A stretch of DNA of 64,000 nucleotides from Volvariella volvacea V23 (taxonomy: Eukaryota; Basidiomycota; Agaricomycetes; Agaricales; Pluteaceae): contig KB722773.1 of the NCBI GenBank assembly GCA_000349905.1, forward strand, positions 117,720-181,719. The letters are read 5' to 3'. How positions within the stretch are numbered: the stretch's first letter is position 1; each line of letters starts with the position of its first letter. The translations under genes and the position numbers were made by a program. Below the pieces are notes generated by a model, which searched no databases, had not been told where the DNA came from, and worked only from the letters and a program-made list of their open reading frames with translations. Of this stretch, positions 1-8,704 are shown piece by piece.

Positions 1-468
1 GAAGCTATGTTGAATTGCTGTGGGTGCCACTTCCTGAGGTGGCTGTGATGGTGGTGGTGGTGACCTCGGAGGGTCTGGTCGTGGGCCAGTCGCGGGTAGG
101 ACTGGGCGATCATGGAGGGGACATACCAATTGGTTTTGGTGAATATGGATACCGCTCCTAGCTAGGGGGTATGTGAGGAGCGTCATGGTGGCGAGGTTGT
201 CTTTGGCTGCTTGATTCAGATACTGCACCGCTTGGTGCATGGTGTCTACCGCGCGGGATAGGTTAGAGGACCCTCCTCTCAGGTTGTCCATGATTTCTCC
301 CGATGTGAGGAGAGTGAAGGCCGCGATGCGGAGGGGGTCGCCTTGGGCATGTAGAACGGCGAAGTGGGTGAGGATTTGGTCCCGGTTGGTGGGACTCTCC
401 CTGATCCAGTCGTGGATCTGGGTTACTGCCGCGGCGACGGCTTCTGAGTCGGTGATGTGGTAGCTCAT
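1..468 (-). CDS. Extra ORF downstream of the retrotransposon integrase (partial, runs off window)
   Basis: An ATG at 468 opens 156 codons with no stop to the window edge. It starts inside the tail of pol in another frame and overlaps it for about 200 nt. The first 100 residues look helical (begins MSYHITDSEAVAAAV), with several Asp/Glu/Gln/Asn-rich helices. The last 30 or so are very proline rich, with two runs of three or four Pro. I do not recognise a domain. Its orientation and position after the chromodomain suggest an element-encoded accessory protein; it could be a start-overlapping remnant of something captured. It has no internal stop while pol has three. Confidence 0.55.
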   Translation of the reverse strand, partial: MSYHITDSEAVAAAVTQIHDWIRESPTNRDQILTHFAVLHAQGDPLRIAAFTLLTSGEIMDNLRGGSSNLSRAVDTMHQAVQYLNQAAKDNLATMTLLTYPLARSGIHIHQNQLVCPLHDRPVLPATGPRPDPPRSPPPPSQPPQEVAPTAIQHSF

Positions 469-3400
469 GAAAAGAAAGGGAAGGTGAAGATGCTTCGGAT
501 ATGGAGATATTGTGCTTTTCTTTATAGGTTTTGAGGATATCAGGGGCGTTCGTGAGGAGTTCTTCTTTTTCCCAACGATTTTCTGATGATGGGTATCCTT
601 TCCATGCGATCAGGTATTCGATCTGTCGCTTCTTTTTCGGACCTATCCATCAATGTTTGATGATGTTTTCCACTTCCCATTCTTCTTCGTCGTTTATGAT
701 GTCTGATGGTGGATTAAGAAAATTTGGTCCATGGATGTCATTTTCCTTATACGGGGTTAATAACGACGCGTGGAATACGTTGTGAATCTTCCATTGTTTG
801 AGTAATTCTAGCTGAAATGTTACTGGCCCTAACACCTTTGTGATTTTGAAGGGTCCTTCTTGTTTCGGTGCTAACTTTTTTGCGATCCTATGGGTCTTAA
901 TGTTTTTGGCTTCTAGCCACACTTGTTCTCCTACTTTGAAGGAAATATATTTCGTGGAGTTCCATTTTGTCATGTGGGCTCTTGCTAGTTCATGTGCGGC
1001 TATGGCTTCTTTTCTTGCTTCTGTGAGGATGCGTAATCGTTTGTTGATATCAGGGATGTATGACGGTTCGGGGTGATCGGGTATGGCTTTAGGATGATAA
1101 CCCATCATGAGGTAAAAGGGGGATTCGTTTCTTGTGTTTGGGGTTCGGAAATTGTGAGAAAATTCCAGGTTGGTGATATGTCGGGGCTCCGCCCATTCCT
1201 TGGGGTAATTTCCGCAATATATCCTAAGATAGGTTTCTATTTCCTGGTTTGCGCATTCCGTTTCTCCATCTGTTTGTGGATGATAGGCTGTGCTGAGGGC
1301 GGTTTCGGTTTGCATAAGTCTTTGCCATTCCCGGAAAACCTGGGCTGCGAACTGTGTTCCTCTATCGGATATAATCTTTCGGGGTAGTCCATACCTTCTG
1401 TACAAAGATGTGTGTATGAGCTCTGCAGTTTCTTCGGCGGTATTATCTTTTTGGCATGGGTTGAGGATCATTCCTTTCGTGTTTCCATGATCCATAATCA
1501 CGAGGAGGGCATCAAAACCTCGTGATTCGGGTAAGTCGGTGATGAAATCCATGGTAACGGTAGCGAATGGTCGATCAGTTGATATCGGCTGGATTGGGAT
1601 CAAAGGAGGTTTAGTTGGATGGGTGTTGATTTTCATTTGTTGGCAGGGAGCGCATCCTTCTATGTACTTTTTCACCATGGTATACATTCCGGGCCACCAG
1701 TAGTATCGTCGGAGGATGACGAGCGTTTGCAGTTGGCCTGGGTGAGTGATAGTGGGTGTATCATGAGTGACTTTGATGATGTCTCTTCGTAAGGTTTGAT
1801 GGTCGGGTACGTAACACCGTCCTTGATAGTAAATCAGTCCTTCTTTAGTTATCCAATCTTCCTTCCGGATGTGTTGTGGCAATGGCGATTTCCCCATTAG
1901 TCCTTCGATCACCTGCTTGACTTGGTCGTCGTGGATGGGTGCTTCTTTGATCCTTTCTGCCAGGTTAGTGTCAATTTTGCTAATGAAGACAGATGGAGGT
2001 AGCAGCGTTGCTCTGTCTGTTGATTCGGGTAGTCCTAAGTCTGGTCATCTTGATAGGGCGTCTGCGGTGACTAATGCCTTGCCGGGTTTATGCACAAGTC
2101 GTATGTCAAACTGGGAGAGTTCTATCTGCCAATGAGCTTGTCTGGGTGTTAGTTTTTGCGGTTCTCGGTAATACGTCAGGTTTCGATGGTCGCAATATAT
2201 GGTTGTGGTGTGTTTATTTCCCAATATGTAATGTCTCCATGCTTGTAGAGCTCGTATGATGGCTAGGAGTTCTCGGTCGTATATCTGATAATTCATTTGT
2301 GCTGGATCTAGTGACTGTGATAAGTAGGCTACGGGGTGCCAGTCCCCGTTAGAGTCTTGTTGTTTCAGTACTCCTCCTGTAGCGACCTTGGAGGCATCAG
2401 TTTCAATTAGAAAAGGTTTGTTCGTGTCCAGGGCTAATAGGATAGGCTTGTTGAGGAACAAGTTTTTGAGGGTTTCAAAGGCTTTTTGTTGTTTGTTCTC
2501 CCAACGGAATGGTAGGTCCTTCTTTGTGAGGTTATGGAGGGGTTTTGCGATGTCAGCGTAGTGGGCTATAAATCTTCTGTAAAAATTACAGAATCCTAGG
2601 AAGGCTCGTATTTCTTTTACGGTTTTGGGTTCTGGCCACTGTTGAATTCCATCGAGTTTCCGTGGGTCCATTTTTACTTGTCCTTCTTTGATTATCATTC
2701 CTAAAAACTCGATCTCTTCTTGTTCAAAGCTGCACTTTTCAGGTTTGAGGAATAGGTCGTGTTCAACTAGCCTCTCGAGGAGTCGCACCGTGTTTTCTCT
2801 AAGGGCCTTTTTATCCTGAGCGAAAAGTAGGATATTGTCCATGTATACCACGAGTACGTTTGCGTCTATCATGTCTTTTAAGATCTCGTTCATCATTTGT
2901 TGGAAGGTTGCGGGGGCGTTGCAGAGCCTGAAGAAAAGGACGGTTGGTTTGAATAATCCTTTATTGGTTTTGAAAGCCGCCTTCCACTCGTCCCCTTTCT
3001 CAATTCGGATGTTATTGTACCCCCATCTTAAGTCAAGTTTTGTGAAGTACCGGGCCCCCTTTAACTTGTCTACTAGTTCGGAAATGAGGGGTAGTGGATA
3101 TCGGTTCTTGATTGTTCCTTCATTGAGTCTCCTGTAGTCTTGACAGGGTCTTAGTCCGCCGTCTTTCTTTCCGATGAAGAAGAAGGGGGAGGCCATAGGG
3201 GATTTGCTAGGGCGTATGTAACCTTTCCGTAGGTTTTCTTCGAGAAAGGTATCTAGTTCGTTCTGATGGAGCGGCGAAAGGGGATAGATTTTACAGTCCT
3301 TTGGTATAAAGTCAGGTTTGAGGTCTATAGGATGGTCCCATTTTCGTTTTTCCGGTAGTCATTCTGACGCCTTTTTTTCGAAACGGTCTTGGAAGGGTTG

Positions 3401-3840
3401 GCAATATTCAGGCAGTGGAGTCGTCTCTATTGCTCTTATTGTGGTTTCTGTAGTCATTGTTTGGACAAACGTATTGGTTTCGAAGTTGATGGTTCCTTCC
3501 TCCCAGTCAATCTGGGGTTTGGTTTGTCGTAGCCAAGGGTATCCTAGGATAACTTCCTCTTTTCCTAGAGCAGTCTCCCATAGTCGAGTATTTCCTATGG
3601 TTGTTCCGTCTATGGAACAGATCTGGGTAGTGATTCCCTTCACGATACTTCCTGTTTTATTTGCCGATCCATCGACGTTGTATACTTTTATTTCGTTAGC
3701 GTTCTTGTTTGTTTGAATGTTTCGTCGGTTACAGAATTGTGTGTCGATAAAATTTCCTGTTGCTCCTGATATAGTCGTGATTACAGGGGCTATGTACTGG
3801 GAAGATACTGGGATCGAGTCAGTCTTCCTTGCTAAAAATC
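263..3840 (-). pseudogene. pol: Retrotransposon pol: protease, RT, RNase H, integrase, chromodomain (broken by three TGA)
   Basis: All pol domains lie in one frame, -1 relative to gag, with TGA at 3361-3359 (protease/RT), 2047-2045 (end of RNase H) and 652-650 (before the chromodomain). RT motifs [10 protein letters not shown] and [12 protein letters not shown] are visible, and the active-site box reads YMDN (codon N at 2836-2834) instead of YxDD. RNase H has IETDAS and YDREL-like motifs. The integrase shows an HHCC-like zinc segment (H..H..CAPCQ) and a D..D..E core (MDFITD, SDRG, TDGETE). The chromodomain sits at about 649-500 with AWKGYP. The protease region has SGATGNF, but the Asp that normally precedes SG is an Ile codon at 3772-3770. 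Frame is kept throughout, so decay is by substitution, not indels. Confidence 0.93.
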
Positions 3841-5196
3841 CGTCTTTTCCAATATTTGATTGATAAATGTAGCTCGCTCCTCTTCCGTTCCTTCGTCGAG
3901 GATTGCTTTGATTCTTTGATTCCATGGTTGCGTGTTTCTGCTGGTTTCTGCTTCTTGTCTGTTGTAGTTTGGTCTGGGTTTGCTTCTGCATTCTCGGGCG
4001 AAATGTCCTAATTTTCTGCATTTGTAGCATTCTCCCTTTTTGCGTGGTGGTCTTCCTGTCTGTATGGCATCCATGTCCATTGCATTCGGGTTGGGGGTAG
4101 TGGAGTGATTTCCGATGGGATTCGATAAATCCGAGGAAATTCTTCCACTGCTGAAGTATGCTTGGGCTCGTTCTAGTCCGGCGAAATCCTGTCTGGCAGC
4201 GTTGACTGCATTGTCTAACGTAGCAGGGGTATTTCTTTGCGCGAATTTGACTCCTAACATTGGCCATAGTCCTCTAGTGAATAGTTCTACTTGTGTGGCG
4301 GCGGGTATGTCTCCTATTTGGAGGAGAATCATGCGGAATTCGTTTATGTATTCTGTTAATTGCCAAGGCTTCATCCTTAAAGCTTCGAGTTTTCGTCGTA
4401 GATTGATAATGAAGTCTTCTGGAATAAATGCAGCTCTGAACGAGGCCCATAGCGCAGCTTTAGTTCCTAGCACTAGTTGTTGTTGAGCATTCATATGTGT
4501 CCTAATGTAGTTGTTCTTCCATGATTCCGCTGCTCCCCCCTGCATGTGGGATAGGATCCACGCAATCCTTTTTCCTTCATTGTCGTAGGTGTCTTCATTA
4601 GCGGTTAAGTATAGTTCGCATGCTAATATGAATGCTTCCACCTGGTTGAAATCTCCTGTAAAGGGTTTCGGGGGTGCTAGTCTGAGTTCTTTCGCGCCTT
4701 GTGCTTGGGCCATATTCTGTGGTGGCGGAGGAGGAGGAGGTGGGGTCCTTGGTGGGGAGCCTTGAGGTGACGGATCCCTAGTTTGGGCGTCTGCTATCTG
4801 TTCCTGCTGTTCCGGGGTATTTGGTCTAGTAACTCTCGGAGTTGGACTTGGTTGTTGAAGTCTACGTAATCCTGCTTCGATTTGTTCCTGGGTTAATGTG
4901 TTGTCGTTTGGGTCTAGATCGATAGGCGATGCTAATTCTAGATGCTCGTTGTTCCCTAATGCTATGCAATCTCCTTCTTGTGTCCTTTTGACGTGTTGGA
5001 ATCTTTCTCTGGGTACTGGTTGTCCGGATGTAACGAATCGCCACCTCCTTGAGAGGGTTTCAAAATATATAGGTCTGTTTTCGAGATGGTAGATGCTGTT
5101 TGGTTTGAACTGGTGGGCTTCCTGAGGGACGACTGTGTGACTTCTATAGGCTGGTACTCTTCTTGACGATCCTTCCTCCAGCTTGGTAGATTTCAC
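3832..5196 (-). CDS. gag: Retrotransposon Gag with CCHC zinc knuckle
   Basis: An open frame of about 454 codons follows the LTR by 35 nt. It has a Pro-rich linker near residues 145-160, a gag core (PKPFTGDFNQVEAF, then a helical segment with EYINEF and ELFTRGL), and one CX2CX4HX4C zinc knuckle (CYKCRKLGHFAREC) near residue 390 for RNA binding. The frame opens at a GTG just after an in-frame TAG; the first ATG is at 4713 (residue 162), so the N-terminal part either uses a non-ATG start or has lost its ATG. Pol overlaps the 3' end in the -1 frame, as expected for frameshift expression of Gag-Pol. This ORF is intact, unlike pol. Confidence 0.88.
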   Translation of the reverse strand: MKSTKLEEGSSRRVPAYRSHTVVPQEAHQFKPNSIYHLENRPIYFETLSRRWRFVTSGQPVPRERFQHVKRTQEGDCIALGNNEHLELASPIDLDPNDNTLTQEQIEAGLRRLQQPSPTPRVTRPNTPEQQEQIADAQTRDPSPQGSPPRTPPPPPPPPQNMAQAQGAKELRLAPPKPFTGDFNQVEAFILACELYLTANEDTYDNEGKRIAWILSHMQGGAAESWKNNYIRTHMNAQQQLVLGTKAALWASFRAAFIPEDFIINLRRKLEALRMKPWQLTEYINEFRMILLQIGDIPAATQVELFTRGLWPMLGVKFAQRNTPATLDNAVNAARQDFAGLERAQAYFSSGRISSDLSNPIGNHSTTPNPNAMDMDAIQTGRPPRKKGECYKCRKLGHFARECRSKPRPNYNRQEAETSRNTQPWNQRIKAILDEGTEEERATFINQILEKTDF

Positions 5197-5231
5197 CGCG
5201 ATGGGTGTCTAAGTTGGTGAGCTTGACCTAA

Positions 5232-5692
5232 TGTTACGGCGACTCTTCCTTAACACGTCGTAGGTTTATAACGGCAGTGGTCTAGCACTTCCGTTGAGAA
5301 CGAGTAAGACGACGAGAATGAATAAGGCCAGCGTCCAGCTGAGTTGGGATTCAGTCGAAGGTGTTAATGAGGCGAGTCGAGATGGTTATTCGCATAACTA
5401 AGTACGATAAGATACAAGGGAAGGAACAGGAGGTCAAGCTAAAGTTCTATGCTAAAGAATCGAAGTATTTATACGTCCTTGTGATATTAGGTTATGGCTG
5501 TGAAAGGAAATGCTATACTTGAGTCATACGTACGCGTAAGCTATGGACGCGTAAGCTATATGCGCGTATACTACTGAATGGAGGAATGCGATTGTAGTTA
5601 CCGAAAGAAGTTGTAACTACATGAAGGAAAGTAAGTCCGATTGTCCGAAAGCGTACACAAGCTGAAGATGACGATTTCTCATTGTTGTAACA
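5232..5692 (-). repeat. 5' LTR of the gypsy element
   Basis: 461 bp with short inverted ends: TGTTACGG at 5232 and TTGTAACA ending at 5692 on the plus strand, i.e. TGTTACAA...CCGTAACA in element orientation. It is placed 35 nt upstream of the gag frame. It contains a TATA-like box on the element strand and a tandem motif ACGCGTAAGCTAT near 5528-5560. Confidence 0.82.
5465..5474 (-). promoter_or_regulatory. TATA box of the LTR promoter
   Basis: GTATAAATAC on the minus strand inside the LTR, about 270 nt upstream of the gag frame and in element orientation. This is where an LTR U3 promoter would carry its TATA. Confidence 0.5.
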
Positions 5693-5905
5693 GGGAGTGA
5701 GTTTTTTCGTTCACTACCACTTGTGCATAAGTTTTGCCCCCCCCCTCCACATTTCACTGGCTCCCTATCCTCTATTACGCTTGAGAGGTGGTTGGTCACT
5801 CAAGAAAACCAACAACGTGTATTATTACAAGACTATAGATATGCTTTTCACCACCACCGCCATGCGTTTCGGTTCCATGGTTTGATCTAAGCAACGGCGG
5901 GGGTC

Positions 5906-6130
5906 ACATGCAATACTTTTGCAAGCCACTATATACCTGAGTCTCTGGCATTATCATTGACATGACCCACAATTAATTGTGTTATTAATCTCACTGCTGG
6001 GTTTGAGTGTAAAATGGCATGTCTTCAAGTACTTTCTAGTATATCCTTATTTCTATTCTATGGTGTTTACTTCTTTGGCCACATTCTTAACATCAAACAA
6101 GTATTGTGGTGTAAACCTGCCAGCAGAGCA
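5906..6130. repeat. AT-shifted copy of the 10330-10510 sequence
   Basis: Blocks at 5930-5960 and 6000-6090 match 10360-10390 and 10428-10480 in order and orientation. Differences are largely C to T or G to A (for example TGAGTCTCTGGCATT against CGAGTCTCCGGCATT, and TGTAAAATGGCATGTCT against TGTAAAACGGCGCGTCT). This looks like one mutated and one less mutated copy of the same repeat. No function is assigned. Confidence 0.65.
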
Positions 6131-6469
6131 AAACTAGATCATGCTTGCCCTTGTATCTACAAGAGCTACAAAAGCATAGTAAAGGTAAAAACAAAGAATA
6201 CAGCCACACAAGGTCAGGCTTACACATAGCTTACAAGTATCAGAAGTGAAAATCTTACCACAATAGCATAGATGAAGGGTTCTATATATTACTTACTAAA
6301 TAGACTTGTATGCACAAGTTATAATATCTTGATTGCAAAAACAATACCAGCAAGAGTACAAGTACAACTATAACATCATTCAAAGTTTTTTTAATATATA
6401 CTAAGTACTAATTTCAAAACACTAGAAATCAATTTATTTACATAGATACAAATCAAAAGGTCTTCTTCT
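6131..6469. other. AT-rich non-coding stretch
   Basis: About 340 nt of AT-rich sequence between the mutated repeat and the end of family A copy 1. No supported coding sequence, RNA or further repeat seen. Confidence 0.5.
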
Positions 6470-7478
6470 TTACTTGATCAATTTGTAAGGCAAAAAATAA
6501 TTTTCCAGATCCTCCCAAGAAGCACTTCTGCTAGATCTCTTGCACTTTCCAGGGTTTTCTGCATTTATTGCAGGCTCATGATAGCACTCTTCTCCTTCCC
6601 AGTGATCAATTAAGTTAGAAATATCTGACCTTTCACAGTTTGCCTAGTACATATGCAAGTAATACATTATAATTTGATAATTAACAAATAAAGCAATACT
6701 CACCATTAACCATTTAAGAATATGAGCACCATTGACTTCATGGTGGTGATGCTCTACAGGGAGATCTTGGATTAATCCAAGAAGCTCAAGCTTAATAGAG
6801 GTATAATAGTTATAATGTTTGTTGCACTTGTTGTCTGCCCAAGACCTACTCCAATAAGACAAATAATCAATCTCATGAGATTCCCTATATTATATTAGTA
6901 ATAAACACAGATATTATAAAATAAAGTACATACAATGTTAATAATGCATTAGCATCTGTCAATAAGATTATGGTTGTAAAAACAATTACTTCTTGTGAAA
7001 AGCACACAGGAAAATTTATCAGGCATTCTCCAGCAGTCTTATGAATAAGCCCACTAGCAAGAACCATTCTGGTGTTCCAGTTTAGACAACACTTTGTTTT
7101 AGGATCATTACAAAACCATGACTTAGTGCAGGAATGGCTGATATTCAATTTTTCACCCAGTTGGGAAAAATATTGAGCACAAGAATATAGCCAAGTAGCA
7201 CAAATTACTATGTCAATCAAATCTTGTGGAAATTTGGCAGCTAATGCTGAATTGTTCTGTGACTCAAATATTAGAATTTTTTTGATCAAAAGTAGCAAGT
7301 ACTACTTACCTAGTTTTGACACTTTCTTGCAAAATGCTCATATTCAGTTATCATGAGTTCTCCATGGAAGTACCAATTTTGACAAGCTTTTAATCTTAGA
7401 TACAAAGTAAAGTCAAAGTCAACCAACTCTGATATAAGACTTGTTGAAACATGAAAGTTTGGTAGATCCATTGAGCAA
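6470..7478 (-). pseudogene. Family A copy 1: decayed intron-containing gene of unknown function, 5' truncated
   Basis: On the minus strand, four exon-like blocks (about 7478-7310, 7256-6934, 6884-6704, 6643-6470) are separated by GT-AG introns at the same places as in copy 2 (14258-15820). Conserved protein segments include LRL..C, FARKCQ (FIQKCQ in copy 2), ATWLY, SYWSRSWA (HYWSQPWA), DLPVEHHHHEVNGAH and KRSSRSAS. The codon ending the first block is TAG (7312-7310) where copy 2 has TGG, a G to A change. The upstream half of the family is missing because the homology starts abruptly at the end of the NLR coding sequence. I do not recognise the family. Confidence 0.7.
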
Positions 7479-8704
7479 ACTTACAACTGGGCTTTCATCA
7501 TCACTGTCAATATATCTAAGAAGAGTAGTAGGGTAAATGTATTGCCCATCTGCCTTCTTTGTGATCAAGTCAATAACATCATCTGAAGGCCAGGTGTCAT
7601 TGATAGAGTGAGATTGAAGGATGTCATAATGCTTATAATAAATAGCAGAGAAACTGGATTGGATGAATAAATGCATCTCTTTGTCATCTTTATACTCTGC
7701 AAGATTGATATGAGGGCGACAAAGAGAGGCAAGCCTGGGTGCCTTGAATGAATTAACAATATGAGGCTCAGGCCTACTTGTGATCAAGAACTTGATAGGG
7801 AAATTAGGGCCACAAGACAAAATCAAGTCCAGGACCCTCCTTTGATCCTTTGCACCTCCACATTCATCTAGGCCATCGATTATAACCACAGCAGGTGGGA
7901 TGGCTGAAGGAGAGCTTGCTGCAACAGCTTCAACAGCATTGACAATCAACTGGCTCCACTGATATTCCAGCTTTGCACTGAAGATCCCTGGGTCCTCTTC
8001 CACCACCCTTTCAATCTCCATTCCTACGCTCTTGATGTTCTTCCACAGCTGATAAGCCATGGTCGGAACAAAGTAGTCAAGAGAGCTGCAATCCGGGTTT
8101 CCTCTGAAAAAGAAGAACGAGGCCGCGACTTTGGCCTTTGCGCGCGGTTTGCTGAGCAGCTGCGCGGTCGTCATTGCGATTGCGGATTTTCCGATTCCTA
8201 CGGGGCCCACGATCCATAGTACGCCTTTGGCCTGGAGTCTGCTCTCGAGCCAGGTGGTGATGTTGAGGAGGATGGCTTCGCGGGTGCCCTCGTGACACCC
8301 GAGGGGCTCTGTGCGGACGTCGCCCGTGTGCATAGCGTTGTGTACTACGAGCGAGAACAGCTTTTTGAGCACTGGAATGTAGGTTGGCAGTCAGCAGACG
8401 GAAAACAACAAGAGCAATCAATTCTACCTTTCTGTCTGTCTCGGGTGAAGATGTTCTGGACGGTATTGTGGCTTCCGGTTGTTGTGACCACAGTTCCCCT
8501 GTGGTTTTGGATCCTTGCTTGGTCTGTGTAGTATCTGCTTCCGCCGAGGGAGGGGCTGGCAAAGGGCTGGCTATGGTTGTGGGTGCTACTCTGGTTGACC
8601 GCAGTCCTGCGTGTGGGTGCTGGCTGATCATGGCGGACACGGTGGTTCCCAGAAGGACCGGGGTGAAGATGGCTGGGAGGACCTGAGCGGCCTGGGTAGC
8701 TCAT
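7419..8704 (-). CDS. NACHT NTPase, NLR-like, truncated after the NTPase domain
   Basis: Exon 1 8704-8428 (ATG at 8704), 56-nt GT-AG intron, exon 2 8371-7419; 409 codons. Residues 1-92 are low complexity and end in a GTVVTTTGSHNTVQN segment of the kind that precedes NACHT in agaricomycete NLRs. Walker A is GPVGIGKS (about 148-155) and Walker B VVIIDGLDE (about 254-262); a TSRPEP motif follows. Such proteins act as cytoplasmic nonself/stress switches with C-terminal WD40, ankyrin or TPR repeats. Here those repeats are absent: after DDESPV a perfect donor-like GTAAGT occurs, and family A homology begins within about 10 nt. GC content drops sharply inside exon 2 near 8060. Likely a truncated or pseudogenised NLR. 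Confidence 0.85.

Larger units (their letters stand above)
1..5692 (-). mobile_element. Ty3/gypsy chromovirus-type LTR retrotransposon, 5' LTR to beyond integrase, 3' end off window
   Basis: Read on the minus strand the order is LTR (5692-5232), gag (from 5196), protease, reverse transcriptase, RNase H, integrase with chromodomain (to 263), then a further ORF leaving the window at base 1. Protease-RT-RH-integrase order plus a C-terminal chromodomain is the hallmark of Ty3/gypsy chromoviruses. The 3' LTR is outside the window, so target duplication and age cannot be read. Three in-frame TGA codons and altered catalytic residues in pol show this copy cannot move by itself. Confidence 0.93.

Noticed and set aside
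4862..5044. Proline and glutamine runs near the gag linker as a separate gene
   Set aside because: Part of the gag frame or its shadow.
7425..7480. Intron from GTAAGT after DDESPV to ATATCAG joining NLR and family A into one gene
   Set aside because: Splice signals look good, but the join puts family A out of its conserved frame, and the family A homology starts inside the supposed intron.
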